The translations under genes and the position numbers were made by a program. From contig JAGWBK010000002.1 in the NCBI GenBank assembly GCA_021295915.1, positions 29,248-93,247 on the forward strand: a DNA stretch of 64,000 bases, given 5' to 3'. Positions 25,167 to 34,250 of this stretch are shown piece by piece (positions within the stretch are counted from its first letter, which is position 1; each line of letters begins with the position of its first letter). The notes below the pieces were generated by a model. The model worked only from the letters and a program-made list of their open reading frames with translations, ran no database searches and was not told the DNA's origin. The DNA comes from Dehalococcoidia bacterium (GTDB taxonomy: Bacteria; Chloroflexota; Dehalococcoidia; Lucifugimonadales; UBA1123).

Positions 25167-25844
25167 ATGAGACTGGTCATTGCAGGCTGCGAGTACTCAG
25201 GAACGTCTACCTTGGCGTTCGCCATTGACGACTGGCTTCACGAAAAGATGGGGGTACGCTTCCCGCTGATACATGATCACTGGAAGATACCTGACACCTC
25301 CGGTCATCCACAGCCAGACATGACTGACGACGAGCGACGTCAGGTATTGGCTCTCAGTTCCGAGCTCAAGGAGATGACCCAGCGTCACAGCCTGTACTAT
25401 CACATTCAGGCAAACTCGTGGAACGGGCCGGACTGGATGGCCATTGGCCTGCACATCGACGATTCAGTGTATGGCCCTCTCTACTTCGATTACGGTGGAG
25501 ATGGACAGCCCCACGATCGCAAGGTCGTGTCGCACCAGGTAGAGAGCTCAATTCTCCGCTTCGCCCCTGACATAGTCCTCGTCCAAGTTACTGCGGACGC
25601 CGATGTAATCGCTCAACGAATGGAAGCCGACCCGCATCCCAACAGTCCGCTCAAGAGCGACGACATTCAAACTGTTCTCAACGCCTACAACGACGCTTTC
25701 GAAAGGTCGACGCTCAGGCACAAAATTGCCTTGGATACAAGCTCATCCAGCGTAGAAGAGACGGTCGCCGAGTTCGAGTCCAAGATAGAGCCGCATCTCA
25801 CCGAGGCCGACCGCTCCCGAATCCTGGTCCACCGCAACTGGTAG
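25167..25844 (+). CDS. Unrecognised P-loop-like protein
   Basis: 225 aa, start supported by GGAGAAAAG before the ATG. The N-terminal [15 protein letters not shown] has the shape of a Walker A loop but lacks the invariant Lys (G-x4-G-T-S-T). A mid-protein [20 protein letters not shown] followed by an acidic/basic stretch is reminiscent of nucleotide or deoxynucleoside kinases with a strand and LID region. It therefore resembles a kinase-like P-loop fold but may be non-catalytic. Divergent from mmdA and convergent with nadE, so it is a separate transcription unit. Function unknown. Confidence 0.65.
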   Translation: MRLVIAGCEYSGTSTLAFAIDDWLHEKMGVRFPLIHDHWKIPDTSGHPQPDMTDDERRQVLALSSELKEMTQRHSLYYHIQANSWNGPDWMAIGLHIDDSVYGPLYFDYGGDGQPHDRKVVSHQVESSILRFAPDIVLVQVTADADVIAQRMEADPHPNSPLKSDDIQTVLNAYNDAFERSTLRHKIALDTSSSSVEETVAEFESKIEPHLTEADRSRILVHRNW

Positions 25845-25854
25845 CGGGCTCAGA

Positions 25855-27606
25855 CTACAGCCAGGCTCTCCACCTGTTGGCGATCGGCATTCGCCGGTCC
25901 CTCCCGAAGTTGCGAGGGGTGATCTTGATGCCGGGCGCTGCCTGTCGCCGCTTGTACTCGGACCTGTCAACAAGTCCGATCACATGCTTGACCACCTCAG
26001 GGTCTTCGCCAGTCGAAATGATCTCTTCAAAGCTCATGTCGTCTTCTACGTAGGCCTTGAGGATAGGGTCGAGGCGTTCGTAAGAGGGCAGGCTGTCCTC
26101 GTCAAACTGGTCCGGACGCAGTTCCGCGCTGGGCGGTTTCTCTATGACTGACACCGGAATAATCGGCCTGTCAGCCTCGCTGTTCCGGTACTCTGACAAC
26201 TCGTAGCACATGACCTTCGGCACGTCCTTGATCACTGCGAACCCGCCGGACATGTCGCCGTAGATCGTTGCGTACCCCGTCGCCATCTCGCTCTTGTTGC
26301 CGGTTGTAAGTACCAGCCAGCCGAACTTGTTGGATAGCGCCATGATCAGGTTGCCCCTGATCCGGGACTGTATGTTCTCTTCAGAGACACCCCAGTCAGT
26401 TCCCTTGAACTGAGGCTCCAGCGTGTCCAGCATCGCCTCGAAGGGCTGCTCGATCGGCAGGGTCCAAAGCTCGATTCCCAGGTTATCAGCCAGAAGCTTG
26501 GCATCGACGACGCTTCCCTCGGAAGAGAACCGCGATGGCATGGACACGCCTACGACGTTATCACTGCCAAGCGCGTCGACCGCGATCGCTGCGACCAGGC
26601 TTGAGTCGATTCCACCGGAGAGGGCCACGAGCACCTTCTCGAACCCGCACTTTAAGACGTAGTCGCGAGTCCCGAGCGTCAATGCCTGATACACCTCAGC
26701 GGGTCCGTCATGGAACATGCCTGAACCAGGTTCTGCTGCGGCTCCGTCCAGGCTCTCTTCGTCCCATTCCGATACTGGCACCAGTTCACCCCGTCCCAGC
26801 CTTCTGATCGACTCAGGGTCCTCCTTGCGAGGACGCGGGTCCCTCAGACGCGACCTGAATACAGCCTCGACGTCCAGGTCGACCATCAACAGGTCTTCCT
26901 CGAACTGGCTCGAAGAAGCGATCATCTCCCCGGTAGGGTCGAAAATCATACTTCCGCCGTCGAAAACGAGCTCATCTTGCCCGCCCACCATGTTGACGTA
27001 GGCCAGGAACACCTCGTTGTCCGCCGCGCGAGTGGCCAGCATCTTCTCTCTCAAGCGCCACTTGCCCGCGTGGAACGGTGACCCATTTATGTTGACGATC
27101 ACCTCCGCCCCAACTGAGCGCTGTACGACCGACGGGCCGACCGCGTACCAGATGTCTTCGCAGATGTTGACGCCCACAGGAGTGCCGTCAATCACGTACA
27201 CCGGGCAGGTGTCACCTGAACGAAAGTAGCGGTCCTCGTCGAACACCCCGTAGTTGGGAAGGAACTGCTTGTGGTATGTGCCAACATGCTTGCCGTCGTA
27301 GGCAACGGCGGCGGCGTTGTACACCTCTCCACCAACGAAGTCGGCGAATCCAACCACGACGCAAATGTCGTGAGAGGCCTCTGCAATCCGCTCCATACAA
27401 CGCCGGTTCTCGGTAAGAAACTGCGGTTTCAGGAGCAGGTCTTCAGGAGGGTACCCGGGAACAGTGAGTTCCGGGAAAGCTACGAGACTCGCGCCTACGT
27501 CTCTGGCATCGCTAATGACATCGAGGATCTTCGCGGTGTTCCCCGGCAAGTCGCCAACCGTTACATTAATCTGCGCCAGCGCGACTCTGAACTTTCGCAT
27601 GGGCAT
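25855..27606 (-). CDS. nadE: Glutamine-dependent NAD+ synthetase
   Basis: Amidates nicotinate adenine dinucleotide to NAD+. 583 aa: an N-terminal nitrilase-type glutaminase (residues 1-~270) with the Glu of FPELTVPGYPPEDLL, Lys of YHKQFLPNYGVFDE and Cys of GVNICEDIWYA; then a C-terminal ATP-pyrophosphatase synthetase with VLVALSGGIDSSLVAAIA, TGNKSEMATGYATIYGDMSG and KPPSAELRPDQ. An internal Met three codons in (MRKFRV) could also serve as start. It follows the aminotransferase gene on the same strand after about 105 bp. Confidence 0.95.
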   Translation of the reverse strand: MPMRKFRVALAQINVTVGDLPGNTAKILDVISDARDVGASLVAFPELTVPGYPPEDLLLKPQFLTENRRCMERIAEASHDICVVVGFADFVGGEVYNAAAVAYDGKHVGTYHKQFLPNYGVFDEDRYFRSGDTCPVYVIDGTPVGVNICEDIWYAVGPSVVQRSVGAEVIVNINGSPFHAGKWRLREKMLATRAADNEVFLAYVNMVGGQDELVFDGGSMIFDPTGEMIASSSQFEEDLLMVDLDVEAVFRSRLRDPRPRKEDPESIRRLGRGELVPVSEWDEESLDGAAAEPGSGMFHDGPAEVYQALTLGTRDYVLKCGFEKVLVALSGGIDSSLVAAIAVDALGSDNVVGVSMPSRFSSEGSVVDAKLLADNLGIELWTLPIEQPFEAMLDTLEPQFKGTDWGVSEENIQSRIRGNLIMALSNKFGWLVLTTGNKSEMATGYATIYGDMSGGFAVIKDVPKVMCYELSEYRNSEADRPIIPVSVIEKPPSAELRPDQFDEDSLPSYERLDPILKAYVEDDMSFEEIISTGEDPEVVKHVIGLVDRSEYKRRQAAPGIKITPRNFGRDRRMPIANRWRAWL

Positions 27607-27711
27607 ATGTTGGCCTTCGCTACCGGGATTCGCAGGTCTGTGGCATCGTCGTCGCCTGGAAGAATTCTCTAGTCTGGAAAGTTGAGCGGATCAACAGTGC
27701 CGGCGTCTGAA

Positions 27712-28881
27712 CTACTGACGCACACTCTTGACGAAATCTTCTATCCTGGCAAGTGCCTTCTCGATGTTCTCGGTCGAATTGGCGAATGAGAAGCGCACGA
27801 ACCCCTTCCCGAACTCTCCAAATGACTCACCAGGTAGGCAGGCGACTCCGCCCTCTCTCAATAGACGATCGCCAAACTCCTGACTGGAAAGGCCTACGTC
27901 TGCCACATTTGGGAACGCGTAGAAAGCGCCCTGCGGCACCGCACACCGGATACCGTCTATCGCGTTCAGCCCGTCCACGACGATGTCACGCCGCTTCTGG
28001 AACTCAGCTACCATCTCATAAGAGTCGTCCTGAGGGCCATTCAGCGCCTCCAGGGCGGCAATCTGTGTAAAGCTTGCGGTGCAGGAAACACTGTTAGTCA
28101 CCAATCGTGAGATCGGTTCCACCAGCTCCATAGGCATCACGCCGTAGCCGATTCTCCATCCGGTCATGGCATATGTCTTGGAGAAGCCGTCCAGGATCAC
28201 AGTCTGCTCTCTCATCATGGGGAAGCCGGATATCGAGTGATGTTCGCCTCCGTAGAGAAAGCGGCTGTAGATCTCATCGGAGAGCACCAGTATGTCGTGC
28301 TCCTTGGCGATATCGGCGAGCTTCTCCAGGTCTTCCTTCGGGATTATCGACCCGCAAGGGTTGTTCGGTGAGTTGACGATCATCAGCTTCGTTCGATCGG
28401 TGACGCTGCCGGCGACTGCATCTACGTCGATGTTGAAACCCGTCTCCTCGTGGAGCTGCATGGGTACCGGGACTCCCCCCATGAACTCGATCATCGATTC
28501 GTAGATCGGGAACCCCGGGTTCGGGTACATAACCTCATCGCCCGGATCGACCATCGCCATTATCAGGAAGAACATGATTGGCTTGCCGCCCGGCGTAACC
28601 ACAACTTGGTCACCCGTCACTGAGATGCCCCTCGTGCTGCTGATCTCCGCAGCGATCCGTTCTCGGAGCTCGGGGAAGCCGGGCGAAGGCCCATAACCAG
28701 TGTAGCCGTCGACCAGCGCCTGCCGGCCAGCCTCCACAACATGAGACGGAGAGCCAAAGTCCGGCTCTCCGATCTCGAGGTGTATTACATCCATGCCTTC
28801 GGCTTCTAGAAGGCGCGCCTTTGCGAGTACCTCGAATGCGGTCTCTGTGCCCAGACGCGCCATCCTGTGGGCGAGTTTCAT
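27712..28881 (-). CDS. Pyridoxal-phosphate-dependent aminotransferase (class I/II, AspC-like)
   Basis: 389 aa from the ATG at 28881, selected because GAGGGAAG lies just upstream; 27 upstream codons are non-conserved. The fold-type I pattern is complete: LEIGEPDFGSP, GYGPSPGFPELRERI, NSPNNPCGS, LSDEIYSRF and the PLP-Lys motif SKTYAMTGWRIGY, with the C-terminal Arg in FVRFSFA. The amino-donor specificity (Asp, Ala or aromatic) is not determinable. Divergent from ispH. Confidence 0.9.
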   Translation of the reverse strand: MKLAHRMARLGTETAFEVLAKARLLEAEGMDVIHLEIGEPDFGSPSHVVEAGRQALVDGYTGYGPSPGFPELRERIAAEISSTRGISVTGDQVVVTPGGKPIMFFLIMAMVDPGDEVMYPNPGFPIYESMIEFMGGVPVPMQLHEETGFNIDVDAVAGSVTDRTKLMIVNSPNNPCGSIIPKEDLEKLADIAKEHDILVLSDEIYSRFLYGGEHHSISGFPMMREQTVILDGFSKTYAMTGWRIGYGVMPMELVEPISRLVTNSVSCTASFTQIAALEALNGPQDDSYEMVAEFQKRRDIVVDGLNAIDGIRCAVPQGAFYAFPNVADVGLSSQEFGDRLLREGGVACLPGESFGEFGKGFVRFSFANSTENIEKALARIEDFVKSVRQ

Positions 28882-29049
28882 GCGGCTTCCCTCTCGATTG
28901 TCGTGTCGATCGCTACGAGGTTGCCCAATGCCTGAACGCGGAGTAAGCGCACTCACGGGCAAGTCCTAGCTTCGTCAACAGTATAAACCTATGCATTTGC
29001 CCTATGATACAATTCGCCTGCGCCAGCGACAAATACGGAGGTCTTTCTA

Positions 29050-29952
29050 TTGAAGGTGATTCTGGGAATTCCGAGAGGATTTTGTGCCGGTGTAGTGCGC
29101 GCAATCGACATTGTCGAGTTGGCCCTGCAGAAGTACCCTCACCCCGTGTACGTAAAGCACCAGATTGTCCACAACCCATACGTGGTCAAGTCGCTTGAGG
29201 ACAAGGGCGCTCGGACTGTCGAGGACGTGGAGGAGATCCCGGAGGGGGCGACAGTCGTCTTCTCCGCTCATGGCTCGCCTCCCGAGGACTTCCAAAAGGC
29301 CGAAGCTCGTGGCCTGAACGTAATAGACGCTACGTGCCCCCTCGTGACCAAGGTCCACAACGAGGCCCTGCGCTACTCTTCCGATGGCCGCAGATTGATC
29401 CTCGTAGGACACCGTGGTCACCAGGAGGTCAAAGGCACCATGGGTCAGACCGATATGCACCTCGTCGACGACAGGGAGCCGCTAGACCTCCCGGGCTGGG
29501 AAGACGACACACCGGTTACGGTCCTTACTCAGACTACGCTTTCCGTGGACGATACCAGCAGGTCCATTGCTCACATCGAAGACCGATTCTCCAATGTGGT
29601 GGTCAGGAACGATCTCTGCTACGCGACCACAAACCGCCAGGAAGCGGTTAAGGAGATTTCCACTCTGGTCGATCTCGTTCTGGTTATCGGCGCGGAGAAC
29701 AGCTCTAACTGCAACCGCCTGCGGGAGGTGGCAGAAGCGAATGGAGTCCCTTCGTACCTGATCAACGGTCCTGACGAACTCGATCAAGCCTGGATAGATG
29801 GGGTGGAAAACGTCGGTATTACGTCGGGAGCATCGACCCCGGAGGAACTGGTGCTGTCGGTAGTCGACGCTCTTGCACCAGACGAGGTCACCACTATCGA
29901 AGGTGTGGATGAAGACATTAACTTCGTCCTTCCACACGAGTTCAGGTCCTGA
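29050..29952 (+). CDS. ispH: 4-hydroxy-3-methylbut-2-enyl diphosphate reductase
   Basis: Final step of the MEP isoprenoid pathway, producing IPP and DMAPP with a [4Fe-4S] cluster. 300 aa. Three cluster cysteines are at GFCAGV, DATCPLVTKVH and ENSSNCNRLREV/LCYATTNRQ; substrate-binding HQIVHN, FSAHGSPPE and GHRGHQEVKGTMGQ are present. TTG start with GGAGG 9 bases upstream. Head of a plus-strand block continuing with a ComB-like gene. Confidence 0.94.
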   Translation: MKVILGIPRGFCAGVVRAIDIVELALQKYPHPVYVKHQIVHNPYVVKSLEDKGARTVEDVEEIPEGATVVFSAHGSPPEDFQKAEARGLNVIDATCPLVTKVHNEALRYSSDGRRLILVGHRGHQEVKGTMGQTDMHLVDDREPLDLPGWEDDTPVTVLTQTTLSVDDTSRSIAHIEDRFSNVVVRNDLCYATTNRQEAVKEISTLVDLVLVIGAENSSNCNRLREVAEANGVPSYLINGPDELDQAWIDGVENVGITSGASTPEELVLSVVDALAPDEVTTIEGVDEDINFVLPHEFRS

Positions 29953-29993
29953 CCATCAATGCACGCCAGTAGGGTGCACCAGGGGCAGCGTCC

Positions 29994-30683
29994 GTGGAGA
30001 TAGTCGTAGACAGCCTGCTGGAAGGTGCGCGTCGCGCCAGGGGCGTAGTCGTCATCATCGATGTCTTCCGGGCATACACCACAGCCGCTGTCGCACTTTC
30101 AAAGGGCGCGGAAAAGATCATCCTCGTTGCCGAAGTCGAAGAGGCCCTGGCGCTAAGAGGCGACGGTGTAGGGGACATGTGCGTCGGCGAGGTCGGCGGC
30201 ATGAGGCCGGAGGGCTTCGACTTCAACAACTCTCCTTCCCAGATCAGTGCCGCAGATCTTCATGGGAAGACGATCATTCAGTCAACCCGTGCCGGAACAG
30301 TGGGCATGACCGCCGCTCTGGAAGCAGTCCAGCTCTACGGTGGATCGCTTGCAGTTGCTTCCGCGACTATCGAGGCAATTCGCCGCCTCGACCCGCCACT
30401 GGTTACTATCGTTGCCATGGGGTCAGAGGGCCGCATTCGCACCGACGAGGATGAGCAGTGCGCCCTGTTCATGCGCAACCTGCTCCAGGGAGTCACACCA
30501 GACCACCAGAGCGTTCGCTCGTTGGTTCTCGCTGGCAGTGAGGCTCGAAAGTACGGCAACCCGGCCACACCTCACTTCCCGACCGAAGACAGGGACATGG
30601 CGGTCACTATCGACTCCCATGACTTCGCTATCAGGGTGACCCGAGAAAATGGCCTGCTGGTAGCGCGCAAGCAAACCGTCTGA
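29994..30683 (+). CDS. 2-phosphosulfolactate phosphatase family protein (ComB-like)
   Basis: 229 aa. The family's VVVIIDVFRAYTTAAVAL opening, LVAEVEEALAL, GEVGGMRPEGFDFNNSP and QSTRAGTVGM motifs are present, along with the C-terminal ALFMRNLL region. In methanogens ComB dephosphorylates phosphosulfolactate for coenzyme M synthesis; bacterial homologs mostly have unknown substrates, so 'phosphatase' is family knowledge, not proven here. GTG start with AGGGG upstream. Confidence 0.85.
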   Translation: MEIVVDSLLEGARRARGVVVIIDVFRAYTTAAVALSKGAEKIILVAEVEEALALRGDGVGDMCVGEVGGMRPEGFDFNNSPSQISAADLHGKTIIQSTRAGTVGMTAALEAVQLYGGSLAVASATIEAIRRLDPPLVTIVAMGSEGRIRTDEDEQCALFMRNLLQGVTPDHQSVRSLVLAGSEARKYGNPATPHFPTEDRDMAVTIDSHDFAIRVTRENGLLVARKQTV

Positions 30684-30709
30684 ATCCACATCAAGCAGGA
30701 GAATCAGCA

Positions 30710-31642
30710 TTGAAGTACAGACAACTCGGCAAGTCCGGCCTCCAGGTGTCGGCCGTGGGACTTGGGGCCAATAACTTCGGTGGCCGCGTCGATGCGAAGC
30801 GCTCGACGTCGGTTATCCATGCCGCGCTCGATTCCGGCGTCAACTTTATCGACACCTCGAACAGCTACGGAGGCGGACATTCAGAGAAGTACATCGGCGA
30901 CGCTCTCAAGGGGCGACGTGCGGAGGCTGTAATCGCGACCAAGGTATCCAGCCGGGTCGCCGAAGGCCCTAACAATGCCGGCAACTCTCGAAAGCACATC
31001 TTCGACCAGGTCGATGTAAGCCTCAGGAAACTCCAGACTGACTACCTGGATCTCTATCAGATCCACTGGTGGGACCCTGATACCCCCTTGGATGAAACCC
31101 TGAGGGCACTGGACGATCTCGTCCACATGGGCAAAATCAGGTACGCAGGATGTTCCAACTTCACTGCCTGGCAGGTGTGTGAGTCCGACTGGACCTCAAA
31201 GACGCTTGGCATCAACTCATTCGTTAGCGTGCAGCCCAGGTATTCGATGCTCTACCGCCAGCCCGAGGCTGAGTTGCTCCCGATGTGCGAACGCTACGGC
31301 ATTGGGGTTTTGCCTTACTACCCCCTCGAAAACGGCTTCCTTACCGGCAAGTACCGCAGAGACGCCCCTGCTCCAGAGGGCACGAGACTGGCCGCTAACG
31401 ACAGAGGAGTCTTCACTGACCACAACTTCGATATTCTCGAAAAGCTTGAGGACTTCTGCTCGGAGCGGGGACACACGATCCTCGAGCTCGCGTTCGCGTG
31501 GCTCCTCGCCAGCCCCTCGGTGAGCTCCGTAATTGCCGGTGCGACCCGTCCCGAGCAGATCGAGGCCAACGCCGCCTCTGCCTCTTGGGACTTGTCCGCT
31601 GAAGACCTTGCCACAGTGAATTCGATACTGGATACGCCATGA
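30710..31642 (+). CDS. Aldo/keto reductase
   Basis: 310-aa NADP-type TIM-barrel oxidoreductase of the YghZ/YajO-like class. N-terminal YRQLGKSGLQVSAVGLGANNFGG, catalytic Asp-Tyr region FIDTSNSYGGGHSEKYIG with Lys in VIATKVSS, YQIHWWDPDTPLDETLRAL, and a C-terminal nucleotide site WLLASPSVSSVIAGATRPEQ. The TTG start has CAGGAGAA upstream. It overlaps the following LLM gene by 4 bp (ATGA), so the two are coupled. Confidence 0.9.
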   Translation: MKYRQLGKSGLQVSAVGLGANNFGGRVDAKRSTSVIHAALDSGVNFIDTSNSYGGGHSEKYIGDALKGRRAEAVIATKVSSRVAEGPNNAGNSRKHIFDQVDVSLRKLQTDYLDLYQIHWWDPDTPLDETLRALDDLVHMGKIRYAGCSNFTAWQVCESDWTSKTLGINSFVSVQPRYSMLYRQPEAELLPMCERYGIGVLPYYPLENGFLTGKYRRDAPAPEGTRLAANDRGVFTDHNFDILEKLEDFCSERGHTILELAFAWLLASPSVSSVIAGATRPEQIEANAASASWDLSAEDLATVNSILDTP

Positions 31643-32529
31643 AATTCGGATTTGTAATTCCGCAGAACTGGGGGCTCTCGGACCCACAGGAGGTCGTCCA
31701 ATTTGGCGTCCGCGCCGAAGAGCTTGGTTATGACTCAGTGTGGGTCAACCATCACATCCTCAATGTCGGCTATATCTACGACCGCCTGGAGGACCGGCCA
31801 TACTACGATGCCCTGACGGTGCTTACCTGGGTGGCTGCGATGACAGAGAGAGTAAGACTGGGCACGACCGTGCTTGTACTTCCGTATCTCAATCCACTGG
31901 TCCTCGCCAAGACGATAGCCACGCTCGACGTTATGTCTGGCGGTAGGGTCTCACTTGGCGTAGGAGTGGGAATGCTTCGCGAGGAGAACGATGCCCTCGG
32001 CAGCGACTTCACCACTCGTGGCGCATACGCTGACGAGTCGATTGAGGTCATGCGCGACCTGTGGACGTCAGAAGACCCGAGCTACAACGGTCGCTTCTTC
32101 GACTATAGTGGCTTCAAGTTCTCACCGAAGCCGGTGCAGACACCAGGAGTTCCCATTCTCATCGGCGGCATGAGCCGCGCTGCCATGCGGCGAGCCGCGA
32201 GGCTGGGCGACGCATGGCACCCCAACGGCGGCTCAGTGACGGATATGCGAGAACGATTCGAAACCGTCAGGACGATGTGCGCCGAATTCGACAGGGACCC
32301 TGACGAGGTCACCCTCGTCGTGCGCGGCGAACTCGACATCCTGGACACCCCGTCCGACAACCCATCGACCCCGATGATAGGCACCCCCGACCAGCTGTTG
32401 CGGACCATCGAAGGGTACGAGTCGATCGGAGTATCGGAGATCGTGTTACAGGTCGGCACAGACGACGTTGACCGCATCCGTCGGACCCAGGAAGCCTTCG
32501 CCGAACGTGTGTTGTCGAGAATCGGCTGA
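31639..32529 (+). CDS. LLM-class flavin/F420-dependent oxidoreductase
   Basis: 296 aa, luciferase-like TIM barrel. MKFGFVIPQNWG opening, TERVRLGTTVLVLPYLNPL, KTIATLDVMSGGRVSLGVGV, FSPKPVQTPGVPILIGG and a C-terminal ESIGVSEIVLQVG strand. Translationally coupled to the aldo/keto reductase gene, suggesting the two act on related carbonyl/alcohol substrates. Substrate unknown; close in type to the 3340 gene. Confidence 0.88.
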   Translation: MKFGFVIPQNWGLSDPQEVVQFGVRAEELGYDSVWVNHHILNVGYIYDRLEDRPYYDALTVLTWVAAMTERVRLGTTVLVLPYLNPLVLAKTIATLDVMSGGRVSLGVGVGMLREENDALGSDFTTRGAYADESIEVMRDLWTSEDPSYNGRFFDYSGFKFSPKPVQTPGVPILIGGMSRAAMRRAARLGDAWHPNGGSVTDMRERFETVRTMCAEFDRDPDEVTLVVRGELDILDTPSDNPSTPMIGTPDQLLRTIEGYESIGVSEIVLQVGTDDVDRIRRTQEAFAERVLSRIG

Positions 32530-32574
32530 CAAGGTCACAGCAACCCGCAGTCAATTTCGAATGTTTACCAACTT

Positions 32575-32612
32575 CCCCCTCTCCCTGGGGGAGAGGGTTG
32601 GGGTGAGGGCGA
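32575..32612. repeat. C-rich/G-rich dispersed palindromic repeat
   Basis: CCCCCTCTCCCTGGGGGAGAGGGTTGGGGTGAGGGCGA-type unit in the gap between the convergent LLM and CMD genes. Its hairpin could act as a bidirectional transcription barrier. Confidence 0.8.
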
Positions 32613-32652
32613 AAACTCCGCCTTCATTCATGATGTGAACCATCCTGCGGTT

Positions 32653-33198
32653 CTACGGCAGCCGCTCCGCATCAGGCGCGGGCTGCACCTCGAACGTATT
32701 CAGAGCGCACGCCAGCATCCCGTAGTAGCCCATGGTCGCCGTCAGTTCGGTTACGCCCTGCACGCCGAATCTTTCCTTTGCAGCGTCGAACGTTGCATCT
32801 GACACTCGCTTGTTTCCGAACATTTCGCGACCATACCCGACCACCAGCGACTCGTCTGCAGTCAGGCCGTCCAATGCTCCCCGGTTGGCGACCGCATCTA
32901 TCGCTTCTGCTCTTACTCCTGCATCGCGCGCCAGCACGACATGGGCAGACCACTCATAGTCGCAGTCGAACTCCCTGGCAGCGGTTATGATTGCCAGTTC
33001 TTTTATGTCCGGGTCCAGTGTGGACTCGAACCTGATATACGCACCTAGATGCGCAGCCCGTCCAGCTACCTCGGGGCTGTTGAGCAGCACGGCAAACGGG
33101 CCGCTGATCCGGCCCCGGCTGCTAGCTATCGAGTCGAAATGGTGGGCCGCCTCTTCTGGAACATCGCCGCGCTGTTCTATTAGTGGGACTCTTGACAT
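32653..33198 (-). CDS. Carboxymuconolactone decarboxylase (CMD) family protein
   Basis: 181-aa AhpD/CMD-fold all-helical protein. The central motif ELAIITAAREFDCDYEWSAH has the single Cys followed by YEW and His. This pattern matches the CMD branch without the CxxC peroxidase pair. SLVVGYGREMF and VTELTATMGYYGMLACALN helices follow. True substrate unknown. Divergent from the amidotransferase-like gene at 33280. Confidence 0.85.
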   Translation of the reverse strand: MSRVPLIEQRGDVPEEAAHHFDSIASSRGRISGPFAVLLNSPEVAGRAAHLGAYIRFESTLDPDIKELAIITAAREFDCDYEWSAHVVLARDAGVRAEAIDAVANRGALDGLTADESLVVGYGREMFGNKRVSDATFDAAKERFGVQGVTELTATMGYYGMLACALNTFEVQPAPDAERLP

Positions 33199-33279
33199 GT
33201 CTCATACCTCTCGCCGATCGTGTCCATTCGCTTTAGCGGCCCAATGCTACCATAGCGCGGTGTTCACCGGAGAACGATC

Positions 33280-34023
33280 ATGAAAGCTGTCGTCATACAA
33301 CACCACCAGTTCGAAACACTCGGCTCTAACTTCGAGTCAGTATTGACCGGCGCTGGTTTCGGAATCGAGACCGTTCCCATCTACTCAGACGCTCCCGAAT
33401 TCCAGTTGTTTGATGCGCCACGGTTGGGGCAAAACGACTTCGTTGTGGCCCTCGGCGGGCCGATGTCCGCTAACGACGGGTATTTGGCTCTTCAGGAGGA
33501 GATGGACTACCTAAGAGATGCCGCTGAGCGCGGCATTCGAGTCCTTGGTGTCTGCCTGGGCGCCCAGCTGCTATCGAAGGCGCTGGGAGGTGTTGTCGAA
33601 CCCACCGGCGGCTACCAGTTCGGCCTCAGGAAGATCTGGATATCTGAGGAGGGCCACACCGACCCTGCGTTTGGGAAGATCACTGCTCCTCTTGTTCCCA
33701 CCCTGCACGGCGAGTGTTTCACCACACCCTCTGGGGCGACACGACTCGCCGAGGGATTCATGCTCCGTCGCGATTGGGGCTATCGCAGGTTCGACATGGC
33801 GTTCAGGTACAGAAACGCTTACGGAGTCCAGTTCGAACCTCAACTTACCTTCGACGAGCTATGCATATGGAACCGTGAGCTGGCTTCAGACTACGACCTG
33901 ATGGGCGATCGCTTTGATCCCGGAGAAGAGGCGGCGCGCAATCTCCGGGAATTCGAGGGCTACTACCCAATTCACGGCGCCCAAATGGCAGGCTTCCTGA
34001 AGGCGGTGCTCGCCCTTTGCTAG
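33280..34023 (+). CDS. Class I glutamine amidotransferase-like protein with altered catalytic site
   Basis: 247 aa of the GMP-synthase-like GATase1 family. The nucleophile elbow GVCLGAQLLSKALGG is intact and VALGGPMSANDG and LHGECF match the family. The C-terminal catalytic His-Glu pair, normally in QFHPEVT, reads QFEPQLT (near residue 190), so His is Glu and Glu is Gln. Glutamine hydrolysis is therefore unlikely by the standard mechanism. A substrate-binding or different role is possible. Confidence 0.82.
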   Translation: MKAVVIQHHQFETLGSNFESVLTGAGFGIETVPIYSDAPEFQLFDAPRLGQNDFVVALGGPMSANDGYLALQEEMDYLRDAAERGIRVLGVCLGAQLLSKALGGVVEPTGGYQFGLRKIWISEEGHTDPAFGKITAPLVPTLHGECFTTPSGATRLAEGFMLRRDWGYRRFDMAFRYRNAYGVQFEPQLTFDELCIWNRELASDYDLMGDRFDPGEEAARNLREFEGYYPIHGAQMAGFLKAVLALC

Positions 34024-34080
34024 TTTGCAGGGGCAGATAGACAGCCGATTCGTTCGTCCTGAGCTTGTCGAAGGACACCC
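34024..34080. repeat. Extended TTCGTCCTGAGC repeat, left copy beside fusion gene
   Basis: About 57 bp matching the copy at 38631-38687 at most positions, including the shared core ATTCGTTCGTCCTGAG, TTGTCGAAGGACACCC and a flank of GCAGGG...TAGAC. The core has inverted ends (TTCGTCCT ... AAGGAC). It begins at the stop of the amidotransferase-like gene. Confidence 0.75.
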
Positions 34081-34250
34081 CCAGTCACTGGACAACCGCT
34101 TCCGCAGAATCTACGGTCTGTGAATACCCACCTCTGTCTGCCCTGACCCGACAGGGTAGGCAACCGTTACCGCGTAGGACCATCTACTCGACTCTCAGGT
34201 TTGTTGATAGTATATCGATGACCAAATTGCTCGTTTGAGGTGCGCCAGAA

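Noticed and set aside
4711-32612. CRISPR array from the repeated C-rich units
   Set aside because: Units are dispersed and irregularly spaced in gene gaps, not tandem with spacers; no cas genes are present.
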